DNA of 64,000 nt, from the NCBI GenBank assembly GCA_049670505.1, contig JBATTK010000169.1, forward strand, positions 46,399-110,398, read 5' to 3'. The notes beneath the pieces were generated by a model that was not told where the DNA came from, did no database searches, and was given only the letters and a program-made list of their open reading frames with translations. Source of the stretch: JBATTK01 sp049670505. Lineage in GTDB: Bacteria > Bacteroidota > Bacteroidia > Flavobacteriales > Flavobacteriaceae. The position numbers and the translations under genes are program-made. This document shows, one piece after another, positions 34,033 to 42,197 of this stretch. Position 1 is the first letter of the stretch. Each line of letters opens with the position of its first letter.

Positions 34033-35166
34033 ATGACGGGGTCAAATTTAAGTGCAGTTGTTATTGGGGCAGGTTGGGCAGGTGAAGGTCATACCAAGGC
34101 ACTGCAATTACAGGGAGTACGGGTTGAAGCCATCTGTGCCCGAAACATAGAAGCCGTTGAAAAAGCCGCACGGGATTTGGGGGTCGGTGTTGCCTCTATC
34201 AACTGGAAACGGACGCTATTGGAATTGAAACCGGATATTGTGGCTTTGGCAACACCAGCTTCATTACGGAAAGAAGTAATTGCGTTGGCTACCGAGATGG
34301 ATTGCCATTTATTTGTAGATAAACCTTTGGCCATAGATACCAAAGAGGCGCAGCAAAATTTTAAGATGGTGAAATCGGCGAAATTAAAACATGCTTTTGC
34401 GGCAACACATTGTTATGACCCTGGATTGGCCTGGATTGGCGAGTTATTAGAAAAAGGAAGTATAGGTGAATTAAGGGAAATAGAGATTGTATGTAACCTA
34501 CCTCATATGAAAAGGCTAACCCCTTGGACCTGGTTCGATTCGCTCCGCACCGGAGGAGGCGCACTCAACAACGGACTTACACACTTTTTGGGTATGTTGG
34601 AACGACTCCTACAAGGGAAACTGATTACTATAATGGGTCAGTCCCAGACATTTAGGAACAAAGCTCCAGTACGATCTGATATTCACGATTACAGAACAAT
34701 CGCAAACAATGAACATACTTTAGAAGTAGAAGAGCCTTCGGAATGGAAAACATGCGATGCCGATACCGGATTTCATGCCTTGTGTAAATTTAGGGCCGGT
34801 TTGCAGCATAAGGATATGGAGGTACCCGTATCCATAAAATTCGATCTTTTCGCCGTGACCACCTCCCCGGCCAACGGTTGGTATTTTTATGGCGATGAAG
34901 GAATTTTAGTGGCAAATGGTACCTTTTCCCTACAAGTTGGAAACTACGAGGATACCAAAGTAGTACCATTGCCGATTCCGGAGCGTTTTTATGACACTTT
35001 GCCCACAAAAGGGAACGATGAACAAGATAAATGGAACGCTTTGGCCAGGGATTTTGTAGCTGATATTAAAGGAGGGCCATCGATGCCGTATCTTACACTT
35101 GAAGATGGTTGGCGTTATCAATTGGCCATTGATGCCGTTAGAAAAGGAGTCTTATATGAAGTATAG
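34033..35166 (+). CDS. Gfo/Idh/MocA family oxidoreductase
   Basis: The 377-residue cytoplasmic protein has the N-terminal Rossmann motif VVIGAGWAGEGHTKAL (9-24) and the family signature LFVDKPLAID near 95 with the conserved Lys-Pro. A second alpha/beta domain follows (GGGALNNGLTHFL near 176). Members oxidise or isomerise sugars and related compounds with NAD(P). It lies 27 bp after the esterase lipoprotein gene and could process its product. Confidence 0.9.
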   Translation: MTGSNLSAVVIGAGWAGEGHTKALQLQGVRVEAICARNIEAVEKAARDLGVGVASINWKRTLLELKPDIVALATPASLRKEVIALATEMDCHLFVDKPLAIDTKEAQQNFKMVKSAKLKHAFAATHCYDPGLAWIGELLEKGSIGELREIEIVCNLPHMKRLTPWTWFDSLRTGGGALNNGLTHFLGMLERLLQGKLITIMGQSQTFRNKAPVRSDIHDYRTIANNEHTLEVEEPSEWKTCDADTGFHALCKFRAGLQHKDMEVPVSIKFDLFAVTTSPANGWYFYGDEGILVANGTFSLQVGNYEDTKVVPLPIPERFYDTLPTKGNDEQDKWNALARDFVADIKGGPSMPYLTLEDGWRYQLAIDAVRKGVLYEV

Positions 35167-35213
35167 GAAAATATCATAAGGATTGTTTAAAAGTTGTAAA
35201 TATCAATAAGGTT

Positions 35214-35837
35214 ATGAAGAATACAACGAACCAATTTGCATGGATCGTCTTTGTTGTTTTGGCAGTGGCCATCGGTCTGTATCCCTTAACCTATTTTTTT
35301 GCCGACAGGGAGTTTGGTTTGCTGGCTTCCAAGAGCGAAGAACTATTGTCTAACACGCTTTGGAACGTTGGTTTTTATGGTCACATTCTTTTTGGGGGCT
35401 TAGCGCTCCTTATAGGGTGGGTACAGTTTAGTAAGAAGCTGCGGAACGCAAATTTAGGCCGACATAGGACTATAGGAAAGGTCTATATAATATCTGCTAT
35501 AATCAGCGGAATTTGCGGTATCTACATTGGGATTTATGCAACAGGGGGTATCGTTTCCTCCCTCGGTTTTATAAGTTTGGGGATAGTATGGTTGTACACC
35601 ACCTTAAAAGCCTATTTTGCTATACGAAAAGGAGATGTGCAACTACACCAAGGGTTTATGATCTATAGTTATGCGGCCTGTTTTGCCGCCGTTACCTTAC
35701 GTATCTGGTTACCTCTATTAGGCTATGTTTTTGGTGATTTTGTAACGGCCTACCGCATCGTAGCTTGGCTTTGTTGGGTGCCCAATATCATAGTTGCATT
35801 TTTTTGGGTACGCAAAAGGGGATTGCTTCTGGGTTGA
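35214..35837 (+). CDS. DUF2306 integral membrane protein
   Basis: The 207-residue protein has about six to seven hydrophobic helices. Conserved DUF2306 elements are visible: GHILFGGLALLIGWVQF, LGRHRTIGKVYI with its His, and LHQGFMIYSYAACFAAVTLR. The histidines suggest metal or heme binding, but no function is known. It lies 47 bp after the oxidoreductase gene and is followed by a terminator. Confidence 0.85.
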   Translation: MKNTTNQFAWIVFVVLAVAIGLYPLTYFFADREFGLLASKSEELLSNTLWNVGFYGHILFGGLALLIGWVQFSKKLRNANLGRHRTIGKVYIISAIISGICGIYIGIYATGGIVSSLGFISLGIVWLYTTLKAYFAIRKGDVQLHQGFMIYSYAACFAAVTLRIWLPLLGYVFGDFVTAYRIVAWLCWVPNIIVAFFWVRKRGLLLG

Positions 35838-35922
35838 GCGGACCATTACGTTTGCCCCTTAGTGGGCTACAGTTGGTCCGATGCTGTATTTAGGTTAAAG
35901 CCACTTCACCTTCATAATTTAT

Positions 35923-35960
35923 ACGGGTCGGCCATGAGGGCGGACCCGTACTGATTTTTT
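35923..35960 (+). terminator. Intrinsic terminator after the DUF2306 gene
   Basis: Arms ACGGGTC and GACCCGT with inner GCC/GGC pairs (one mismatch) are followed by ACTGATTTTTT. It ends the esterase-oxidoreductase-DUF2306 unit and faces the convergent DUF4349 gene. Confidence 0.75.
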
Positions 35961-35978
35961 ATGCAAATGATTAGGGGG

Positions 35979-36821
35979 CTACCTCCTCCTATATCGAATA
36001 TAAAATACAATTCCTATTGCTATTAAGATCAAGGGCCAAATATGTAGCAATGCCAGAAATAATCCCTCCAGGACATTCCAACCAAAAGCAAGGCTGTCCT
36101 TTATTTTGGAGCCAAAGGTTTTGGTATAGGCTTTTGGTTCTTCCTTATACTGTACCGTCTCATACAAATCTACCTGAATAGAACTTAGGGCCACTTTGTT
36201 GCCAAGAAATTTAAGTCTACCCTGTGCTGCTTCAATTTCTTCCTGGAGTACCCTTAATTTTTCTTCCGCCAACAAAATTTCCTTGACTGTTTTTGCTTTT
36301 GACCTTAAGATATCATCATACCTTTTTTTAACCTCCAATTTTGTTTGTAAACGCGTTTGCAGATCAACATATTCCTCGGAAACATTAGTTGAGGTTATGT
36401 TTTTATAATCTACAAATTCTGCAAGTTGCGAAAGCTCCTCCAGCACCGCTTCAAAATGTTCTTGGGGAACACGCACCGTAAATCGATTTTCCAATATCTG
36501 CTGGGTATTCTTAAATCTCATATCGGATACATATCCATTATAGGCAGTAATGATTTTTTTGGCCTCAAGGACAATACTGTCTACATCCGTCACCTTAAAA
36601 CGGCACTGCGCATTTTTAATAATTTTTAAGTTTTGCAATAAATCAGCATCTGAATCCAAAATATTTCCATCAGGATTATCTGAAAGAACCTTGGTCGTCG
36701 TAGTCTCCGCAACGTCTTCCATAATGATCATATCTGTATCATGTTCGGATGCACTATTACATTGTGTCATTAAAAATGAAGCGGATGATAATAACATCCC
36801 CATAAAAATGTTTAATTTCAT
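35979..36821 (-). CDS. DUF4349 domain lipoprotein
   Basis: From the ATG at 36821 the 280-residue protein begins MKLNIFMGMLLSSASFLMTQC, a lipoprotein-type signal. The DUF4349 body follows: ENRFTVRVPQEHFEAVLEEL, an S-x-N-V-S-E-E-Y-V-D-L-Q motif, a coiled coil (~145-200; EILLAEEKLRVLQEEIEAAQ) and a beta segment ALSSIQVDLYE. It ends in a transmembrane helix (~250-275) and an Arg-rich tail. The N-terminal extension up to 36896 has no signal and is unlikely. The function is unknown; an envelope role is likely. Confidence 0.83.
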   Translation of the reverse strand: MKLNIFMGMLLSSASFLMTQCNSASEHDTDMIIMEDVAETTTTKVLSDNPDGNILDSDADLLQNLKIIKNAQCRFKVTDVDSIVLEAKKIITAYNGYVSDMRFKNTQQILENRFTVRVPQEHFEAVLEELSQLAEFVDYKNITSTNVSEEYVDLQTRLQTKLEVKKRYDDILRSKAKTVKEILLAEEKLRVLQEEIEAAQGRLKFLGNKVALSSIQVDLYETVQYKEEPKAYTKTFGSKIKDSLAFGWNVLEGLFLALLHIWPLILIAIGIVFYIRYRRR

Positions 36822-36944
36822 AAGTATTGTTTTTAAATTAACACTACAAACGTAGCAGGTGGTACGTTGTCTGCCTTGTACAATCCTTGTAAACACTTTG
36901 TATAAAATTGTATTATTGTAAAAACCGTGTAATCAATTATTTAA

Positions 36945-37859
36945 ATGAGTAACTCTTCCAAGGATATGATACTGTTTCAACGCTTGTTGAAGCATGTTGC
37001 CGATCGGTTTTTGGAAAATCATACGCCAACGAGTATGGACATTTCTGAATGGAAGGGACAGGATATTAGTGACTTTCAAGAAGATCTTCGTCAAAAGACA
37101 AAGGGTAGTGTCAGTGAAAAATGGTTTTATAATTATGTAAAAAACACACCTGAAAAACTACCCAGAATAGATATTCTTAATCTGTTGGCCCATTATGCCG
37201 GACATGCGAATTGGAGCTCTTTTAAGACTCAATTTTCGGATCGATCTATACAGAAAGTCAAACCTTCCAAACGCAAATGGATTCTTGCAATTATCGTAAC
37301 ACTTATAACTTTGGCCTTACTTGTTTATGCTTTTGTACCCAAAATGCGGACGTTTCATTTTTGCTTTGTGGATGCCGATAAAAAAGAGCCTATTGTTGAA
37401 ATTGCCATAGATGTCATCGTCCTAAACGGGGGAGAATCACCTACCTATTATAAGACCGATAGTCTGGGATGTGTTTCCCTACGGACCAAAAGAGACCATA
37501 TAGCGTTTATAGCCCAATCCCCGTATCATAAAAATGATACCATTTTTAAATCTATTTCGGGAGAGCGGTCCCATCAAGTTCGTCTAAGGACGGATGATTA
37601 TGCGTTAATGTTGCATTATTATGGGAGCAACAATGTAAAGGATTGGAAAAAAAGAAGAAATGAATTGCAAAAACTCATTGCCGATGATGCCATAATTTTT
37701 GAATTATTGCCGCATCAGATCGGAGTAGAGTTATATTCTAAAACAGAATTTATAGATAAGCTCACGACCCCGACTGAAACACTGCAAAAACTTCAAATTG
37801 TGGAGACCGCATATAGGAATGGGGAAATTGTAAAACTAAAATTTAAAATAGGGCAATGA
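36945..37859 (+). CDS. Membrane protein with N-terminal helical domain, unknown function
   Basis: The 304-residue protein has a helical cytoplasmic N-terminal domain (1-~100) with SEKWFYNYVKNTPEKLPRID and LLAHYAGHANWSSF, a pattern seen in several Bacteroidota proteins as a helix-turn-helix-like module. A transmembrane helix follows (~112-130), then an extracytoplasmic beta-sandwich-like region (~140-215) and a helical C-terminus. It overlaps the following lipoprotein gene by 4 bp (ATGA), so the two are translationally coupled. I do not recognise a named family. Confidence 0.65.
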   Translation: MSNSSKDMILFQRLLKHVADRFLENHTPTSMDISEWKGQDISDFQEDLRQKTKGSVSEKWFYNYVKNTPEKLPRIDILNLLAHYAGHANWSSFKTQFSDRSIQKVKPSKRKWILAIIVTLITLALLVYAFVPKMRTFHFCFVDADKKEPIVEIAIDVIVLNGGESPTYYKTDSLGCVSLRTKRDHIAFIAQSPYHKNDTIFKSISGERSHQVRLRTDDYALMLHYYGSNNVKDWKKRRNELQKLIADDAIIFELLPHQIGVELYSKTEFIDKLTTPTETLQKLQIVETAYRNGEIVKLKFKIGQ

Positions 37860-38329
37860 AGAAGTGGCTGTACATAGTGGTGTTAGGATTTCTTTTTTCT
37901 TGCGCGGGAGAAAACAAAAGAGAGAACGTAAAAGCCGTGGATATGGAAATGGACGAGGAAGTTTCATTGTCCAGGGATGAAATATATACCGGAATTTTAA
38001 AACAAAAGTTACAGGAAAAAATGGAGTTGATCAGCTTAGGTAAACTACATCCAGAATTTGACCTTCCAAAAAAGGACACTACTATCTTTAAGTCAACACT
38101 ATCAGCTACCACCCATTTGGAAGAAATTAAGATACTTCATCAAAAAACAATGGGGGATACACTGTTCTTTAAGTTGCAGTTAGTTTTTAAGGATGTAAAT
38201 CATAGCAATATAGATACCATACAAGCTAAAATTATTTCGGAAAAAGTGAGGCTTGGAGGTGAAGAAATTACCTCATCGGAAATATACTTTGAAAGCATAT
38301 CTGTTTCTGGCAGCAACAAGCCCGATTAA
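37856..38329 (+). CDS. Lipoprotein coupled to the upstream membrane protein
   Basis: The 157-residue protein has a lipoprotein signal MKKWLYIVVLGFLFSC and lipobox FSC. The mature part is charged and helical at first (residues 25-70), then beta-like. There is no recognised family. Its start overlaps the previous stop in ATGA. The shared expression suggests the pair form a membrane-associated complex. Confidence 0.65.
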   Translation: MKKWLYIVVLGFLFSCAGENKRENVKAVDMEMDEEVSLSRDEIYTGILKQKLQEKMELISLGKLHPEFDLPKKDTTIFKSTLSATTHLEEIKILHQKTMGDTLFFKLQLVFKDVNHSNIDTIQAKIISEKVRLGGEEITSSEIYFESISVSGSNKPD

Positions 38330-38356
38330 AGTAAAAACCACAACCATAAATTAACC

Positions 38357-38490
38357 TTGACCCGTTGTGCATTTTGGAGGTTATAAAGTGGAAAAAGCGT
38401 CAGTTCGAGTGGTTTTTCGCAACAAAGTGGAGAAAAATTGTATCGAGAATAGAGTTTTGGATCTTAAAATTAAAATACACAACGGGTTAA
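38357..38490. repeat. Possible MITE-like inverted-repeat element
   Basis: The 19-base end starting TTGACCCGTTGTGCATTTT at 38357-38375 matches the complement of 38472-38490 at 17 of 19 positions. The 134-bp segment has no gene. I cannot see a convincing target-site duplication. It could be an old miniature element or a long stem structure. A short hairpin (TCTTGA-TTTAG-TCAAGA) follows at 38491-38507. Confidence 0.4.
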
Positions 38491-38594
38491 TCTTGATTTA
38501 GTCAAGAATTTCCATTGGAAAAAATCAATGAAGGGATAAAACATTAGGAAGATGGTGCCCGGTTCAGGATTGTTTTAAAAGCGTAGACAAACCG

Positions 38595-39017
38595 TTATTT
38601 TGCGAACAATTGCTCCATATCCTTAAATGCCTTAAACTCTAGGGCGTTTCCGGCAGGGTCCAAAAAGAACATAGTAGCCTGTTCACCTACCTGCCCTTCA
38701 AAACGTATGTAAGGCTCAATGATAAATGGTACTCCTTTGGACTGCAGCTCCCTGGAGAAGCTTTGAAAGGTTTCCCAAGGCAATACCACTCCGAAATGCG
38801 GCACGGGCACATTTTTTCCATCTACAGGATTCGAATATAGATTTTCACTCTCCGTTCTGGCTTTATAATGAATGACCAATTGATGGCCAAACAAATTGAA
38901 ATCTACCCAATGGTCACTACTTCGGCCTTCCTCACAATTCAATACGTCACGATAAAAAGTTCTGCATTTCTCTAAATTGTGAACAGGAACGGCAATATGA
39001 AAAGGTGTTATTTGCAT
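38595..39017 (-). CDS. VOC (glyoxalase/dioxygenase-fold) family protein
   Basis: The 140-residue protein opens with PFHIAVPVHNLEKCRTFYRDVL and later has HFGVVLPWE and FFLDPAGNALEFKAF. These give the paired beta-alpha-beta-beta-beta units and the metal-ligand positions His7, His~94 and Glu~129 typical of the VOC superfamily. The size suits a single-chain metalloenzyme such as a lyase or dioxygenase-like protein; the substrate is unknown. It is separated from the hydrolase-DinB operon by 200 bp of non-coding DNA containing an imperfect C-rich hairpin at 39036-39059. Confidence 0.85.
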   Translation of the reverse strand: MQITPFHIAVPVHNLEKCRTFYRDVLNCEEGRSSDHWVDFNLFGHQLVIHYKARTESENLYSNPVDGKNVPVPHFGVVLPWETFQSFSRELQSKGVPFIIEPYIRFEGQVGEQATMFFLDPAGNALEFKAFKDMEQLFAK

Positions 39018-39217
39018 CTTACATCTTTTTTTGGCCCTCCCCCTTGGATAAGGAAGGGTGGATTGATTTGTACTCAGGAATAAAGACGAAGAGGTTTGAC
39101 CAACCCTTCCGTTTTCGCCTAATAGGGATAGGAGATTTTCAGGTGGTTGAAATTTATATTCCCTGCCTTCGCCTGGCCCTTCCAGAGGACAATACGAAGA
39201 CTAAAAGTAGTTTTTTT

Positions 39218-40057
39218 CTAGGACTTTAAAAACGATATGATTTGATTTCTAACCTTATCCTGATGTAGGGAATGCCCCAAACCCTTGGTTTTAATAAATA
39301 CACTATTTTTCCAATTGGCGTGTACCTGCTCGGAGGACCAAATAGGGGCAATAGTATCCAATTCATCATGGATCAACAGGCCTTTTTTGGAAATGGACTT
39401 TACAAATTGGGATGTGGAAAAGTCAGCAGATTTAAAATTAAAGGTTTTCATGAGGTAATCCTCCAAGTTTTGCATCATCTTCTGGTTCAATCCAAGGATA
39501 TTCCTATACTGCCTCATGAAATCGGAAAGTTCCGAAGGCGCGCCCAAGGCTACCATTTTTTCAATAGAGGTATTTGGATATTTATATTGGTTGTATATCA
39601 TGGTCATACCTCCAACGGAATGCCCGATAATATAGGTAGGATTGTAGGTTTCTATGACTTTTTGCGCACACTCAGCGTATAACGGTACATTGAGTACTTC
39701 TCCTGAAGAGTTTCCATGGGCCGGTGCATCCATAGCAATGATATTATATCCTTCTTTTTGCAGTTTGGGAATAAAATTTCGCCAACGAGATGTATTGCTT
39801 TCCCATCCGTGCATCAATAGTAAGCTAGGGCCTTCACCTTGCCAACGATACGTTTGGATCATGATATTGTTCAGTTCCAAAATATCATCCTTGGCATTCT
39901 CCAAAAAGGATTTCTGCTCAGGAAGCACCTTACCTTTTCTTGGGGTGCAAAAGAGGCGAAATGCTTTTTCGGCAGTGCGTTCCGGGGAGATAAAGGACAT
40001 GCTGTTATAGTATGTACCTATGGCGAGGGGGATATATTTATGAAGTAGTTTTTTCAT
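39218..40057 (-). CDS. Alpha/beta hydrolase
   Basis: The 279-residue hydrolase shows an oxyanion motif LLMHGWESN (81-89), the nucleophile elbow IIGHSVGGMTM with Ser147, an acid region LIHDELDTIAP near 230 and the catalytic His in GLGHSLHQ near 262. The fold is complete. The substrate is unknown. Its start overlaps the end of the DinB gene in ATGA, so the two are coupled and probably controlled by the divergent HxlR gene. Confidence 0.88.
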   Translation of the reverse strand: MKKLLHKYIPLAIGTYYNSMSFISPERTAEKAFRLFCTPRKGKVLPEQKSFLENAKDDILELNNIMIQTYRWQGEGPSLLLMHGWESNTSRWRNFIPKLQKEGYNIIAMDAPAHGNSSGEVLNVPLYAECAQKVIETYNPTYIIGHSVGGMTMIYNQYKYPNTSIEKMVALGAPSELSDFMRQYRNILGLNQKMMQNLEDYLMKTFNFKSADFSTSQFVKSISKKGLLIHDELDTIAPIWSSEQVHANWKNSVFIKTKGLGHSLHQDKVRNQIISFLKS

Positions 40058-40590
40058 TCTTTGACCATATGGTTTAAACTTTGGCTTGCCAGTTGCCTAT
40101 GATGTTCGGCATGGTAGATAGTATTGTATAGCATTTCCCGCATACTCAATTTTCCCAATAATGGATGAGGTATGGATAAGGTGTCAAGCTCTTTTTCGGT
40201 AAAAGTATCTATCTTAGAACATAAAGCATGCACCAATGCTGTCAATGTTTCGCTTAAGACCGTTCTTTGCTCGGGCATAATCATTTCAGGTACAAAACGG
40301 TCCGGTGCTTTTCCGCCTTTCTCCAATTTCTCCTGATAGAGCTGCATGAGAACTTCGTAGCTGCGACCTGGTGCGTTCGCTAGACCAAACTTTTGTTGAA
40401 TTGTCAATTTTTCCATGGTAAAAACATGTGCCAGCGGTTTTATACAAAGGACCAGATGGGCCAAATGTTGTCCGGCCGCCCATTTTTGCTGATAGCTATA
40501 CGCAAATTCATTAGCGTTCAGTTCGTTTATAAAACTATTGAATTCAGCATATTTTTCAATAAGTAAATCGATAATTTCCTGTTTACGCAT
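40054..40590 (-). CDS. DinB family protein
   Basis: From the ATG at 40590 (MRKQEIID) the protein has 178 residues. The four-helix DinB_2 fold is supported by AAGQHLAHLVLCIKPL near 55 with a first histidine and the C-terminal pair YNTIYHAEHHRQLA near 160, positions that bind a divalent metal in the family. Such proteins act as thiol-dependent transferases in some cases. A 16-residue upstream extension is unlikely. It is the first gene of a unit with the hydrolase and is divergent from HxlR. Confidence 0.83.
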   Translation of the reverse strand: MRKQEIIDLLIEKYAEFNSFINELNANEFAYSYQQKWAAGQHLAHLVLCIKPLAHVFTMEKLTIQQKFGLANAPGRSYEVLMQLYQEKLEKGGKAPDRFVPEMIMPEQRTVLSETLTALVHALCSKIDTFTEKELDTLSIPHPLLGKLSMREMLYNTIYHAEHHRQLASQSLNHMVKE

Positions 40591-40694
40591 GCTTTTTGGA
40601 ATTTTTGGTGATGGGCACAAAAATAATGCGATTACCACTGCTTATTTTTCTATTAGTTTCTTTTTTTAGAAATTAAATTCAAATTTGATGATAT

Positions 40695-40711
40695 AGTTAC
40701 TTTTTGTAACT
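40695..40711. promoter_or_regulatory. Palindromic operator candidate for the HxlR regulator
   Basis: AGTTAC-TTTTT-GTAACT is a perfect inverted repeat with a 5-base spacer in the 193-bp region between the DinB and HxlR genes. HxlR-type repressors commonly bind such GTAAC-type palindromes near their own genes. It could control both directions. Confidence 0.5.
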
Positions 40712-40783
40712 TGCTATCTAATTATAACCAAAACTACAAATTGTTTTGGTGTCAAAAAAGAAGTTTCCTAAAGCAAAGTAGGT

Positions 40784-41215
40784 ATGGAATTAGAAACTAT
40801 TACTGAGAATCAAAGAGTTAAGTCTGCAAAAAAAATAAAAAAAATGTTCGGGCACATCGATTATCGAAACCCACCAGAGGTATGCCCTATCCGTCATATT
40901 ATGTCCTTGGCCACGGACAAATGGAGTATTTTGATTCTTTTAAACCTTGGATTCTTTCCAACCTTGCGATTTAATCGATTAAAAAGATACATCTATGGCA
41001 TATCTGCCAAAGTATTGAGCGAGCGGTTAAAAAATTTGGAAATAGATGGTTACCTAACCAGAACAATGTATCCGGAGGTACCTATACGGGTAGAGTATAA
41101 GCTCACTGATTTTGGACACTCCTTCCTTATGCGATTATTGGATATGGCGGAATGGTCCGAAAAGTATAGCGAAAAAATATTGGAGCATCGGAAAAAACAT
41201 GGGAAAGATGTTTAG
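40784..41215 (+). CDS. HxlR-family winged-helix transcription regulator
   Basis: The 143-residue protein has the HxlR signature: Cys34 in PEVCPIRHIM, DKWSILILLNL, LRFNRLKRYIYGISAKVLSERLKNLE and the wing VRVEYKLTDFG-like text. The conserved cysteine is redox- or electrophile-sensitive in several family members. It is divergent from the DinB-hydrolase operon, and a palindrome fits between them. A role in sensing quinones, aldehydes or disulfide stress is an inference from the family. Confidence 0.9.
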   Translation: MELETITENQRVKSAKKIKKMFGHIDYRNPPEVCPIRHIMSLATDKWSILILLNLGFFPTLRFNRLKRYIYGISAKVLSERLKNLEIDGYLTRTMYPEVPIRVEYKLTDFGHSFLMRLLDMAEWSEKYSEKILEHRKKHGKDV

Positions 41216-41531
41216 ATCAGTCCTCCCTATGTACCTGTTCCATTGAAAAAGCTGGAAGGTATAGGATAAAAGATAAAGGACAAAAGATGAAAGACCAGAA
41301 ATCAGTATTCAGTAATGAGTATTCAGAAACCAGAAACCAGAAACGGAACTCCTGCCAACTGACACTGCTTACTGAAGACTGTTTTTCCAAAGACCAAGGA
41401 CCAAGGATAAAAGATGAAAGAGAAAAGACAAAAGAGAAATCAGTATTCAGAAACTAGAAACTAGAAACCAAATTCCAAAAAACAAATCCCAAATCCCAGA
41501 AACCAAACCTTGAACCTTGAACCTTAAACCA
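41216..41531. repeat. Gene-free low-complexity repeat region
   Basis: From about 41266 the sequence is made of short imperfect repeats: AAAGATGAAAG/AGGATAAAAG words, CAGTATTCAGTAATGAGTAT, CCAGAAACCAGAAAC, AAACTAGAAACTAGAAAC and CCTTGAACCTTGAACCTT. The 30 bases at 41352-41381 match 25 of 30 at 30935-30964 beside the four-helix-bundle gene. No coding frame is credible. Purine bias on the plus strand is strong. Confidence 0.75.
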
Positions 41532-42086
41532 TCACTCCCAGCCGATCATAAGGTATTTTATTTTGGCCGCGTCCGGTATCTGTACCGCTTCTATATTGGT
41601 ACTGGATGCGTACCGCAAACTGGACGGTAGCTCCTTTTTATCGATGGTAAAATACACATCGTTTTCCTTTAAGAAGATGACCACATTGTTCAGGGAAGTT
41701 ATAATCTTACGTATATCGTAATTGCTCTTGATATCCTTAAAAGTGCTGTTAAGTCCTACACCTTTTTCCGTAACAAAACGAGGGTCGTAAATACGTATAT
41801 TTTCAATGGTGGGTATACTGTCAGTACTAGGGGTTAGGGTCAACAAATGTTTTCCTCCGTTTTCATATATTTTTACTTTTCTAACACTAGATCCCAATTT
41901 TGTTTTCGTGGTATCCTTCACAATGGAATCCGTGGTATAGATAGTTTCTAAATCATCTGTGGTACTTGTTCTGGTCAGCTTACCTACGCTATCCGCCGTA
42001 ATCAAAAAAGAAATATCTTTTTCTGTTTGGCATTGTATGAAAAGTAAGGCGGTTAGAACTAGGCTAAGGGAATATGATTTGGTCAT
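41532..42086 (-). CDS. Lipoprotein of unknown function
   Basis: The 184-residue protein has a lipoprotein signal (LTALLFIQC, cysteine followed by QTEKD). The mature part has a serine/threonine-rich section with many TTD/STT steps (~35-65), then a regular alpha/beta domain containing IENIRIYDPRF and EAVQIPDAAKIKYLMIGWE. The family is not recognised, although similar short lipoproteins occur in flavobacteria. It is separated by 111 bp from the HerA-like gene upstream on the same strand. Confidence 0.65.
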   Translation of the reverse strand: MTKSYSLSLVLTALLFIQCQTEKDISFLITADSVGKLTRTSTTDDLETIYTTDSIVKDTTKTKLGSSVRKVKIYENGGKHLLTLTPSTDSIPTIENIRIYDPRFVTEKGVGLNSTFKDIKSNYDIRKIITSLNNVVIFLKENDVYFTIDKKELPSSLRYASSTNIEAVQIPDAAKIKYLMIGWE

Positions 42087-42197
42087 TGTTATGATTTACG
42101 GTATTATTTTATAAATTGTCTGTGGCAAAGATGCTGTTTCATTGGGATACTAGAGCAAATTTGAAGCCTATTTTCCTTTTTTTGCGTCTCATAAGCT

